A stretch of DNA of 28,470 nucleotides. Source: a virus. Position 1 is the stretch's first letter. Each line of letters begins with the position of its first letter. Of the stretch, positions 5,637 through 12,586 are shown piece by piece. The notes beneath the pieces were generated by a model. It searched no databases. It was not told the DNA's origin and worked only from the letters and a program-made list of their open reading frames with translations. The DNA is taken from IMG/VR virus record IMGVR_UViG_3300047550_003625, positions 1 through 28,470 of that record; one strand, given 5' to 3'. A program made the translations under genes and the position numbers.

Positions 5637-7499
5637 TCATACCGCTTCTCCCCAGGAAGGTCCAGTCTCTACATCGACAATTGAGGGGACTGCCAGATCA
5701 ACGGCGGTTGCCATGACGTGGGCGGCTTCTCTTGCCTCATCGACTGAGTTAACGGATAGTGCAATTTCATCATGGACTTGTAAAAGCAGCGTAAAGCCTG
5801 CTTGATCGAGTTTGATTAGGGCACGTTTGGTTTGATCGGCAGCAGATCCCTGAATTAAGCGATTCAACCCCTTATAGGTCATCGCACGCTTGATGCGCTG
5901 GCCGTACTTTGCAGCCGCTTCTTCATAAGGAAGGGCCTTGTGAACGCCCCACTCGGTCGGTTCCCACAGCGGAAAGCGGCATTTGCGGCCAAGCAGGGTA
6001 CGGATAGCGCCGCCCGAGGCGCGGTTCTCGATCCGACGCATCACGGCATCCACCGTGCCACGCAGAAAAGGTACGTTTTGATGGAAGTTGCGGATGAGAT
6101 CTTCTGCTTCATCGATCGGCAGATCAAGGCTATTGGCAAGCTTTTGTTTACCCATGCCGTACATCAACCCTAAACCTATAGTCTTAGCAGCTTTGCGTTT
6201 AATGTTGGCCATATCTGCGACCATCTGATGGAAGTCGGTTCGGGGGTTGGCGTGGTAAGCGCTGACCATGCTGTCTGCGCCAGGAAGATCCAAGAGGCTT
6301 GCATAATGAACAAGTAAACGTGGTTCTTGAGACGAGAAATCGCATGCAGCCCACGTCTGCCCTTCTTCGGGGAGGAACAAACCCCTTACCATCGGGCCGA
6401 TCACCTCGTGGCGGGCCGGAACCTGTTGAAGGTTGGGGTTGGACATGGAAAGTCTACCGGTGACCGTACCACCATCATCGGATCGTATCTGATTAATATG
6501 CGGGTGGATACGCCCGTCGTGCTCAGAGAAGTCTAAGTAAGGCTGTAGGAACGTGCCGTGGGTCTTGTTCAGTTCGCGGGCTTCGATGATCTGCTTGCAG
6601 ATCGGATGATAATGCGATTCAAGGAACGACTTCGTAAAGCTTGGCGCGCCGTTCGTGGTCCGTTGGTATTGAATACCGAGATTGTCAAATCCTGTAGCGA
6701 TGCTGGCTGCGGCCCAGATGTCCACGGGTGACCTACATGCCTTACGAATCTCTTTGACTAAGGCCTGCTCACGCTCGCGCATTTGGTCGATGAGCTGCTG
6801 CGCCTTGTCGCGGTTAAACCGAATACCACGGCGGGTGATATTGACCAGCACCGGCAACAAGTCCGACTCCAGCTCAAAGATTGATTCAACTTCCTCGTTG
6901 CGTAGGATGATCTTGAAATGCTGCCAAAGCTTGAGCGTCAATGCAGCGTCTTGCTCGGCGTACTCGCCCACATACATCGCGGGGAGCTTCCAGAGTTCCT
7001 TCTTGGCGTGGACGTTGAAGTCCTGCGCTGCTTCCTTCAGTCCCTGTTCTGACTTAACCTCTTTGAGGTAATCGAAACCGAGGGCGTTAAGGGTGTAGCT
7101 GAATCGGTTTTCATCGATGCAAGCAGCGGCGACCATGGTGTCAATGATTCGACCCCGCACATTAAATCCAGAGGCGAGAAGCCATCCAAGGTCATAGGCG
7201 GCGTTGTGCATAATCTTGGGAGCGGGAAGCTCAAGCACACGTCGAATGAATCGCTCAACGATCCCACGGTCAAGGTTACCTCCACCTTCATGAGCAACTG
7301 GGAAATAGCCTCGCCATCCTTCAACAGCAACGGCGTAACCGACAATGTAGCCGTCGTTTCTTGGCCATCCTGGGCCAAACCGTTCCATGTTTGGGTCACG
7401 TGTTTCCAGGTCAATTGCAATCTCCTTGGCGTCTGACAGATCCGGGAACGAGGCTGGAGGCACCCACTCCGAGGCCCGTGGGAAAAGGGGCATGGTCAC
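5637..7499 (-). CDS. polA: Family A DNA polymerase with 3'-5' exonuclease
   Basis: This 620-residue enzyme should replicate the phage genome. The proofreading domain is intact: Exo I AIDLET (D30, E32), Exo II HNAAYDL (D103), Exo III YAEQDAALT (Y180, D184). The polymerase domain has TVTGRLSMSNPNLQQVP (345-361), motif A ACDFSSQEPRLL (D387), motif B RKAAKTIGLGLMYG (R435, K439, Y447) and motif C QVHDEI (H576, D577, E578). No 5'-3' exonuclease domain is present, as in T7-type phage enzymes. The residue aligned with E. coli Phe762 is Leu443. The GTG at 7499 overlaps the helicase stop by four bases (GTGA) and has AGGA eight bases upstream; an ATG two codons later is an alternative. It is the last gene of the replication block. 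Confidence 0.97.
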   Translation of the reverse strand: MTMPLFPRASEWVPPASFPDLSDAKEIAIDLETRDPNMERFGPGWPRNDGYIVGYAVAVEGWRGYFPVAHEGGGNLDRGIVERFIRRVLELPAPKIMHNAAYDLGWLLASGFNVRGRIIDTMVAAACIDENRFSYTLNALGFDYLKEVKSEQGLKEAAQDFNVHAKKELWKLPAMYVGEYAEQDAALTLKLWQHFKIILRNEEVESIFELESDLLPVLVNITRRGIRFNRDKAQQLIDQMREREQALVKEIRKACRSPVDIWAAASIATGFDNLGIQYQRTTNGAPSFTKSFLESHYHPICKQIIEARELNKTHGTFLQPYLDFSEHDGRIHPHINQIRSDDGGTVTGRLSMSNPNLQQVPARHEVIGPMVRGLFLPEEGQTWAACDFSSQEPRLLVHYASLLDLPGADSMVSAYHANPRTDFHQMVADMANIKRKAAKTIGLGLMYGMGKQKLANSLDLPIDEAEDLIRNFHQNVPFLRGTVDAVMRRIENRASGGAIRTLLGRKCRFPLWEPTEWGVHKALPYEEAAAKYGQRIKRAMTYKGLNRLIQGSAADQTKRALIKLDQAGFTLLLQVHDEIALSVNSVDEAREAAHVMATAVDLAVPSIVDVETGPSWGEAV

Positions 7500-9004
7500 A
7501 ATCGGAATCCTTTGTTTGAATTGTTGGGTAACACTAGATGCAGCGCTTTGCGTGTGCGTGTGACGCCGACATACAGTAGCCGGTTAATGTCATCGGGGTT
7601 TGTGTCATAGGCCTTAGCGAATTTTGTGGAGAGATCTGTTAAAAGTAAAACGTTATCAGCTTCTCCGCCTTTTGCGCCGTGGATCGTGGACAGTTTTATC
7701 TTTGGCATCGTATTAAGTTTTACACCACGTCGCAATAAGGCAATGATGTACTCACGTTGCTCAAGGCTGATCTTGGTCAGTACCTCATGCCAGATGCCGT
7801 CTGTGAGTAGCCCCCACTTGTTGTGCAATAACTGTAGGTTATAGAACTGGTCTTCTGGCGCGTTAGGAAGCTTCTTGAATCCTTTGGCAACGAGCCCCGA
7901 GTCAAGATAAGCGTAAATTGTTTGAACAGTCGATAGCGGCACTTCGCCGCCCTTGCGCAGCATCTCCCAGCCGTAGACGGCAGTGAGCACTTTTTCGCTG
8001 ATGCTCCGATGGCCAAATCTTTCATAAAGTAGCCCCTGGCTCTTGAGCCAATTAGGCATCTCATCGAGCATGTAGTTGGCTGCGGCCATCACGAGCCAAT
8101 CCCCCTGAGTCATATCGACGTAAGAAAAATGGCTATAGGTTTGGATGCTGCCTTCTTCATCTTTTGAAGACCATTGCTTAGGTTGACGCTTGGAGATGCG
8201 GTTGACCACACGTTCTGCCAGCTCATGGACCTTGGCAGGGATGCGGTAGGATTTGTCCAATACTTTAACTTCGCCTGGATAGGCCAAAAACGAATCCACA
8301 TCGGCTCCGGCCCAGTTATAGATTGCCTGATCATCATCGCCTGCCAAGAAGACGCGGTCTGAGCGCTTAGCGAGGTCCTTGACAAGCATCCATTGCAAGC
8401 GGGATAGATCTTGTGACTCGTCAATGATTAATGCATCGAGCTTTGGCAACAGATTGGGTTGTTCAACAATCATCTCCAAGAGATCGGTGAAGTCCAAGAG
8501 CCCTTGTTCTGTTTTGTAGTGCCGATAAGCACGCTCCACGTACTCGAAATGAAACCATTCGATCTGGAGATTGGACTGGTTGTAGTGGGTCTTTAGATCC
8601 AGGCCCTTGATGCGTGCAAGGTTGATCTCGTTAAGGATTGCGTTATCCGCGCGTGAGATGAACCCCTCGCCTTCGTTTTCGGTGCGGATTTCTAAACCAC
8701 AGGTTTTTCCAAACTCCCGATAGTGCTCATCTTGCATCATCTCCTTGGCACTCACCCCCAGGCACCGAAACGCTAGGCTGTGCAGCGTTCTGAACCAGGG
8801 AAAGTCGATGGTTGGGTTGAGGTGCGGGAATTTTGCTATGGCTCGGTCCCGTGCCTCGTTGGCTGCCTTTCTTGTAAACGCGAAGTACCCGATCTTGTTC
8901 GACGGGGTGTCGTTCGCCAGCTCTGTCTGGACCACGTTTAGCAGGTATGTTGTTTTCCCGGTCCCAGGGGGCCCAAAAACCTTCTGTGTATTCACGGATT
9001 TCAT
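7496..9004 (-). CDS. UvrD/Rep-like superfamily 1 DNA helicase
   Basis: This protein of about 502 residues carries SF1A helicase motifs in order: Walker A GPPGTGKTT (11-19), motif Ia YFAFTRKAANEA (40-51), motif II DESQDL (195-200), motif III AGDDDQAIYNWAGA (221-234), motif V STIHGAKGGEADNVLLL (439-455) and motif VI LLYVGVTRTRKAL (476-488). It is an ATP-driven translocase, probably unwinding DNA during replication or repair. AAGGAGG abuts the ATG at 9004, which is too close; a GTG nine bases further (8995) is a good alternative start. The protein is shorter than E. coli UvrD, as expected for a phage version. It sits between the primase-side gene and polA, and its 5' end overlaps another frame by about 270 bases. 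Confidence 0.94.
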   Translation of the reverse strand: MKSVNTQKVFGPPGTGKTTYLLNVVQTELANDTPSNKIGYFAFTRKAANEARDRAIAKFPHLNPTIDFPWFRTLHSLAFRCLGVSAKEMMQDEHYREFGKTCGLEIRTENEGEGFISRADNAILNEINLARIKGLDLKTHYNQSNLQIEWFHFEYVERAYRHYKTEQGLLDFTDLLEMIVEQPNLLPKLDALIIDESQDLSRLQWMLVKDLAKRSDRVFLAGDDDQAIYNWAGADVDSFLAYPGEVKVLDKSYRIPAKVHELAERVVNRISKRQPKQWSSKDEEGSIQTYSHFSYVDMTQGDWLVMAAANYMLDEMPNWLKSQGLLYERFGHRSISEKVLTAVYGWEMLRKGGEVPLSTVQTIYAYLDSGLVAKGFKKLPNAPEDQFYNLQLLHNKWGLLTDGIWHEVLTKISLEQREYIIALLRRGVKLNTMPKIKLSTIHGAKGGEADNVLLLTDLSTKFAKAYDTNPDDINRLLYVGVTRTRKALHLVLPNNSNKGFRL

Positions 9005-9245
9005 CCTCCTTACACACCCAGACCAGCACAGGCGTGGAGGGCCCAAGGTATGCGTCGATAATGTTGAAGTCTATATATTCATAAGCTTCTTGCGGCGTCA
9101 TGTCATGGTCCTCGATCAAGATATCAAGGATGACGTTAGCGTCATACACAATGCGCTCAACAAGACTATTGCCATGCCACGTTGTCGTGATGCCCATGAT
9201 GGCTAGATCAAAGCCATTGAGCTTTATCAGCGGTTCATAAGTCAA
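8727..9245 (-). CDS. Conserved small phage protein with an unusual overlapping C-terminal extension
   Basis: This 172-residue frame starts with TTG, six bases after GGGGAG, and overlaps the primase stop by four bases (TTGA). The first 80 residues look like a small phage family of about that size: a strand region near DLAIMGIT, then RIVYDANVILDILIEDHDMT, EEA-like helix (PQEAYEYIDFNI), and AYLGPSTPVLVW at the usual end. After that the frame stays open for about 90 codons inside the UvrD-like helicase gene. The extension is Pro, Gly and Arg rich and looks like out-of-frame helicase sequence, so it probably arose by loss of the original stop. The family's function is unknown. Confidence 0.7.
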   Translation of the reverse strand: MTYEPLIKLNGFDLAIMGITTTWHGNSLVERIVYDANVILDILIEDHDMTPQEAYEYIDFNIIDAYLGPSTPVLVWVCKEDEIREYTEGFWAPWDRENNIPAKRGPDRAGERHPVEQDRVLRVYKKGSQRGTGPSHSKIPAPQPNHRLSLVQNAAQPSVSVPGGECQGDDAR

Positions 9246-10771
9246 AACGGGCTCCCCTTTTTCATGGTAGGTGTTTCAAAAGGTGCCTCTTGTTTCGGGA
9301 AGCACGGTACACGCCACACGCGTGTGGTGCGTCCTTTAAGGAACAAGGGCAGTGGTTCACCGCCCAAATCCCGCAAACGCTGCGCCATCTTAGGAGCGGT
9401 TAGGCCTTTGAAATTGTTGCGGTTCAAATGGTCTTCTAGATCCTTAATGCGGAAGTAAACGCGTTGTTCTTCTTCATCCACCCAGGGTCTGCCCATGAGG
9501 ATTTCATCACGATCCATGGCTTGTTGAATGTGGGTAGTGAACTCTTCAACGAGCGCCGTAAAGCGGCCAGTTATGGTTGTGTCTTCGGAAGCCTCTTGGA
9601 TTTGCTCAAGCTCGACCATTTCTTGCAAGAGGCCGTTGAGTACCTGTTCCCAATCTTGTTTACGTAAGGTTGGCGGAAGGAGGTTGACCTTTTCCATGCA
9701 CGACTTTTGGAACGCCGTCTGGTTGTGGAGACTCTCTGTGTCGAGTTCAACGCGCCTTCCGTTGATATCCAAGAACCATAGTGGAGGCTCACTGTTGTAC
9801 TTGGAGAGGGCAGACATTTTAGGAGAATCAGGGCCATCGGCACCAATGCCAAACTTACGAGTACGACAAAGACCAGCATTACAAAATGAATTAATCGGTG
9901 CATCTTTACACTTGTATTTGTAATCTTTCTTAGTCAGTTGCTTGACGATGACTTGAAGCTCAGTTAAGCCCAAGGGCGGTCCGAAATACTTTTGATTGTG
10001 CTCAGCGAGTTTGTCTTCCCAGCTTGTCGTTCCGGTTTTTTTGAGGTAAATCCCTATGTTGAAAAGACCATTGTTCCTTGTGCCTTCCGGAAAGCCCTGG
10101 TTGCACAGCGTCTGAAGACAGGGGGGACCGTCCTTGATGGGCTGCTCGGGCTTTGCTGGTGTTTCGGGAGGCGTGAGCGGTGGGCCTTGGACCGCGTTGT
10201 CATACAAACGATAAAACTCTTCAATCGTTGCGGCGTTGCCATCTTCTTTAATGGCGTATCTAAGGGTTTCATCGCCCCCAAAATAAGGAAGATTTAAGAA
10301 GTTTCCCGTGTCGCCGCGATCAACAAGGATTTCGCTTTGCTTAGGGAAGATCTCCCTGCCTGATTCCCCGAGGATCGCAGCGCACGCCGTGAGATAGGCA
10401 CGCATATCAGCGGCAGGGATGGGTTCTTTAGTAAAACAAAAAACATGAGCGCCGCCTGACTTGCTTCGGCAAACAACAAGTGGGAGATTTAACGCTTGTA
10501 TGCGTTCCACAAGTCCTTTGTGATCGAGGGGATACTGATCAATGTCAATACAACCCCATATACAAGAATTATCAGAGCGGATAGGGATAATGCCAAGAGA
10601 AGGCTCAGCGCCTTGAAGGTGTTTAACCCATAAATCTTTAACTGGCGGCTGTCTAACCACCACGGCTTTTCCTGCTTGTTTTCCATCTCCTCGTGCCTTC
10701 TCAATTTTATAGGTGCCATAGGCAATATCGAGCCCTTCAAAAATTGCCATGAAACGTGCGATATCAATCAT
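9242..10771 (-). CDS. AEP-type DNA primase (TOTE-like primase domain) with cysteine cluster
   Basis: This 509-residue protein should make primers for phage replication. The N-terminal domain resembles archaeo-eukaryotic primases of the TOTE-associated type: WGCIDIDQY (metal-binding D76 and D78), RSKSGGAHVFCF (S105 to H109), EIFPKQ (140-145) and GNFLNLPYF (156-164). A second region has PPCLQTLCNQG (C218), GTRNNGLFNIGIYLKK and then C288, C297 and C302. That order recalls the iron-sulphur region of primase large subunits, so a metal cluster is possible. The C-terminal 180 residues are helical and less clear. GAGAA lies before the ATG. The gene lies between the SSB-like gene and the helicase gene, which fits replication. 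The AEP assignment is firm; the cluster is inference. Confidence 0.85.
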   Translation of the reverse strand: MIDIARFMAIFEGLDIAYGTYKIEKARGDGKQAGKAVVVRQPPVKDLWVKHLQGAEPSLGIIPIRSDNSCIWGCIDIDQYPLDHKGLVERIQALNLPLVVCRSKSGGAHVFCFTKEPIPAADMRAYLTACAAILGESGREIFPKQSEILVDRGDTGNFLNLPYFGGDETLRYAIKEDGNAATIEEFYRLYDNAVQGPPLTPPETPAKPEQPIKDGPPCLQTLCNQGFPEGTRNNGLFNIGIYLKKTGTTSWEDKLAEHNQKYFGPPLGLTELQVIVKQLTKKDYKYKCKDAPINSFCNAGLCRTRKFGIGADGPDSPKMSALSKYNSEPPLWFLDINGRRVELDTESLHNQTAFQKSCMEKVNLLPPTLRKQDWEQVLNGLLQEMVELEQIQEASEDTTITGRFTALVEEFTTHIQQAMDRDEILMGRPWVDEEEQRVYFRIKDLEDHLNRNNFKGLTAPKMAQRLRDLGGEPLPLFLKGRTTRVWRVPCFPKQEAPFETPTMKKGSPF

Positions 10772-10799
10772 TTCTGCTTTCTCAGAATGGGGTACTTAC

Positions 10800-10819
10800 C
10801 GCTGGGCTTTCCCCCAGCG
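10800..10819. repeat. Hairpin between the ssb-like and primase genes
   Basis: CGCTGGG (10800-10806) pairs with CCCAGCG (10813-10819) around six bases. On the minus strand it begins just after the ssb-like stop, and no T-run follows, so it is not a classical terminator. It could protect the 3' end of the upstream mRNA or reduce read-through to the primase gene. It occupies most of a 50-base gap. Confidence 0.6.
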
Positions 10820-10821
10820 CA

Positions 10822-11610
10822 TCAGAAGGGGATTTTTCCGTCAATCGAGTCGCTAAGCTCCGACTCGTGTTTGATTTTCACTTCCCCACGGCTCACGGAC
10901 TCTGCAAATTGCTTTGCAGGCATGTAAACCGAGGCAATTTGTTCAGAAGGAATAGAGCCAATACGCTCAACCTCCCAACCGTACCACTTGCCTTTATCAT
11001 TGCTTTCCTGCAAGGTCGTCAGCCGATACATCTGGCTATATATCGGTGGTGTATACGGGCCGTTCTTGCCCATCAACTTCACCGACATCATCATTGAATT
11101 CCACTTCCTGGACTTCTTCAGTTGTGTGGACTTCATGACGATCAACGCAGGGGTCGGGATGCCATCTTCACTTACCACCATCACGTAATGATTAGCGGTG
11201 TTTTCGATGTAGTTCCCGTTGTCCAAATAGTCCTTGTTGTCACCCGATATGCGGTGGGTGCGGCTAAGGATATCGGACGTTGCTGAGTAGATCTGCACAG
11301 GCGCGCCCGATGAACCGCTGCCACGCGGTGCCCACTCAATGTACTGCCGTACGTAGGCGGTCGGAACGACGACCAAGCCTTTCTTGCCATCGAAAAGCTC
11401 TTGGGTCACTGTGTTGAAGATCATCCCAGGCATCGCACCTTCAACAACACCGATTTCATCGGAATTGTTGGTCAGTGCTTTTAAAAACGGAAGAGCAAAA
11501 TCGCTCTTATCCATTTGCTCAAGACCTGCGCCTGCATCCGCCTCGAAGGCTTCGACGATTGCGATTGCAGTTGTCGTGGGTTTTACTGTTGCTACTTCAC
11601 CTTTTGCCAT
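10822..11610 (-). CDS. Probable phage single-stranded DNA-binding protein
   Basis: This 262-residue protein matches a conserved family found in replication modules of aquatic podoviruses. Shared segments include KSDFALPFLKALTNNS, GMIFNTVTQELFDGKKGLVV, YIEWAPRGSG, VMKSTQLKKSRKWNSMMM and MYRLTTLQESNDKGKWYGW. I believe the family is often treated as ssDNA-binding, but I recall this without checking. The strongest local evidence is the C terminus: an acidic stretch and then IDGKIPF, like the IPF tip of bacterial SSB, which contacts partner proteins. The start is an ATG with AAGGA eight or so bases upstream. The gene lies next to primase, helicase and polymerase genes, as expected for a replication SSB. 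Confidence 0.65.
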   Translation of the reverse strand: MAKGEVATVKPTTTAIAIVEAFEADAGAGLEQMDKSDFALPFLKALTNNSDEIGVVEGAMPGMIFNTVTQELFDGKKGLVVVPTAYVRQYIEWAPRGSGSSGAPVQIYSATSDILSRTHRISGDNKDYLDNGNYIENTANHYVMVVSEDGIPTPALIVMKSTQLKKSRKWNSMMMSVKLMGKNGPYTPPIYSQMYRLTTLQESNDKGKWYGWEVERIGSIPSEQIASVYMPAKQFAESVSRGEVKIKHESELSDSIDGKIPF

Positions 11611-11633
11611 GATTCAATTTCCTTGGTTCGTGA

Positions 11634-12182
11634 CTACGTTGACTTAATGCTTGCTTTGTTGCCAATGTACACGCCGAATAATTCGGTTGGTACTTCATGC
11701 CCCTTGGTCAGCATTTCTTTGACCCAGGCCTTTAAGGTCTGGGGTTCTATCTTCTCGTTTTGCTCAGCGGGAAAGCCTTGCGTAGCGAGGAGACCCAGTA
11801 GACGAGCACAAAGCTCGTCTTCGCGACGGCCAAACCGCACCGTCACAGTGTTTTTGATGATGTCATCGTAGCCATGCTCACGCAGCCACGCATAGGCTTC
11901 AGCCTGCCGAGCCTTGCTGATGGTTGCGCTGTAAAACTGCTTGACTTCGATCTTGCTGCCATCATCCATTGCAAAAGACTTGAGCCCCAACTCTGCGAAA
12001 GCCTCGGGCAGTGATTCTTCCGTCAGCTTTCGGTAGTTGTCTTGCTTTTCTGAGAGTGAAGACTCAAGTTCTTCGATCTCTCTTTCAAGCATTTTGGCAC
12101 GCTTGGCGAGCTGGGCAATGCCAGCAAGCTTGTCGTCTGCCACTTGCAGGGCACCAGCGTCTTGTTCAAAAACTTCACTCAT
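11634..12182 (-). CDS. Conserved phage early protein with N-terminal coiled coil
   Basis: I start at MSEVFEQDAG, which has the leader GAAAGGAGAAATTT; a longer frame to 12239 lacks one. This gives 182 residues. Residues 20-55 form a likely coiled coil (AKRAKMLEREIEELESSLSE). The following part (LPEAFAELGLKSFAMDDGSK, AYAWLREHGYDDIIKNTV, TLKAWVKEMLTKGHEVP) is a pattern I associate with phage replication neighbourhoods; some relatives are loosely labelled Gam-like. No enzyme motif is visible. It lies between the TTG-start gene and the ssb-like gene. A role in protecting DNA ends or modulating recombination is possible but not shown. Confidence 0.7.
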   Translation of the reverse strand: MSEVFEQDAGALQVADDKLAGIAQLAKRAKMLEREIEELESSLSEKQDNYRKLTEESLPEAFAELGLKSFAMDDGSKIEVKQFYSATISKARQAEAYAWLREHGYDDIIKNTVTVRFGRREDELCARLLGLLATQGFPAEQNEKIEPQTLKAWVKEMLTKGHEVPTELFGVYIGNKASIKST

Positions 12183-12507
12183 AAATTTCTCCTTTCTGTG
12201 GAAACAAATCAACCTGGATCGGAATGTACCGACGCTCAAGCTTATCCCATTTCAGGCACTTATACCTTCCATGGTTTCGGCTTGCCGCCACGGCGCTCAC
12301 AATGCTAATTGCCGTGGGATCCCCGATGAAGAGCAGGTAGTCATCATCGGTGAATTTTTCCAACCGTCGTTGCACGCGTGCTACGGTGGGGGCCACCGAA
12401 AAGGACACTTGCACGTTGTTGGGTAAAAGCACTTCAACTTCGCCGAAGTCCAAAGCGGAAGAGATATTGTGCTGACCGGTCTCGGTCACAGCGTAAACTT
12501 TTGGCAA
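12175..12507 (-). CDS. Conserved phage protein, TTG start, first gene of the replication operon
   Basis: The frame opens with TTG seven bases after AAGGAG (leader GAAAGGAGAAAGACG) and codes for 110 residues. It has beta-rich segments (DFGEVEVLLPNNVQVSF, DDYLLFIGDPTAI) and ends in an extended C terminus with aromatic residues. I think similar proteins occur beside exonuclease and SSB genes in phages, but function is unknown. Its start faces the SNF2-like helicase gene across a 79-base divergent gap with a perfect 12-bp palindrome, so it probably heads the minus-strand replication transcript. It overlaps the next gene by eight bases. Confidence 0.65.
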   Translation of the reverse strand: MPKVYAVTETGQHNISSALDFGEVEVLLPNNVQVSFSVAPTVARVQRRLEKFTDDDYLLFIGDPTAISIVSAVAASRNHGRYKCLKWDKLERRYIPIQVDLFPQKGEIYE

Positions 12508-12536
12508 CGTCTTTCTCCTTTCTCAAAACGTCAATG

Positions 12537-12548
12537 CAGTGTACACTG
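12537..12548. promoter_or_regulatory. Perfect palindrome, candidate operator between divergent replication units
   Basis: CAGTGTACACTG is a perfect 12-bp palindrome in the only gap between the two divergent replication transcripts (starts at 12507 and 12587). A dimeric repressor or activator at this position could control both directions. I see only weak sigma70 matches: on the minus strand TTGCAT and TACACT are separated by 17 bases, the second lying inside the palindrome. The binding protein is unknown. Confidence 0.5.
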
Positions 12549-12554
12549 TGGTTT

Positions 12555-12571
12555 CGGACGATGCAAGTCCG
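12555..12571 (+). promoter_or_regulatory. Leader hairpin upstream of the SNF2-like helicase gene
   Basis: CGGAC (12555-12559) and GTCCG (12567-12571) form a five-base stem with a seven-base loop. It ends four bases before the GAAAGGAGAAA ribosome-binding site of the helicase gene. It could affect translation initiation or mRNA stability, but the stem is short and this is inference from position. Confidence 0.35.
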
Positions 12572-12586
12572 CTAGAAAGGAGAAAC

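Noticed and set aside
10489-10767. 92-codon frame with a strong hydrophobic segment inside the primase gene
   Set aside because: It begins with TTG without a ribosome-binding site and lies fully within the conserved AEP catalytic region, so the hydrophobic stretch is a by-product of another frame.
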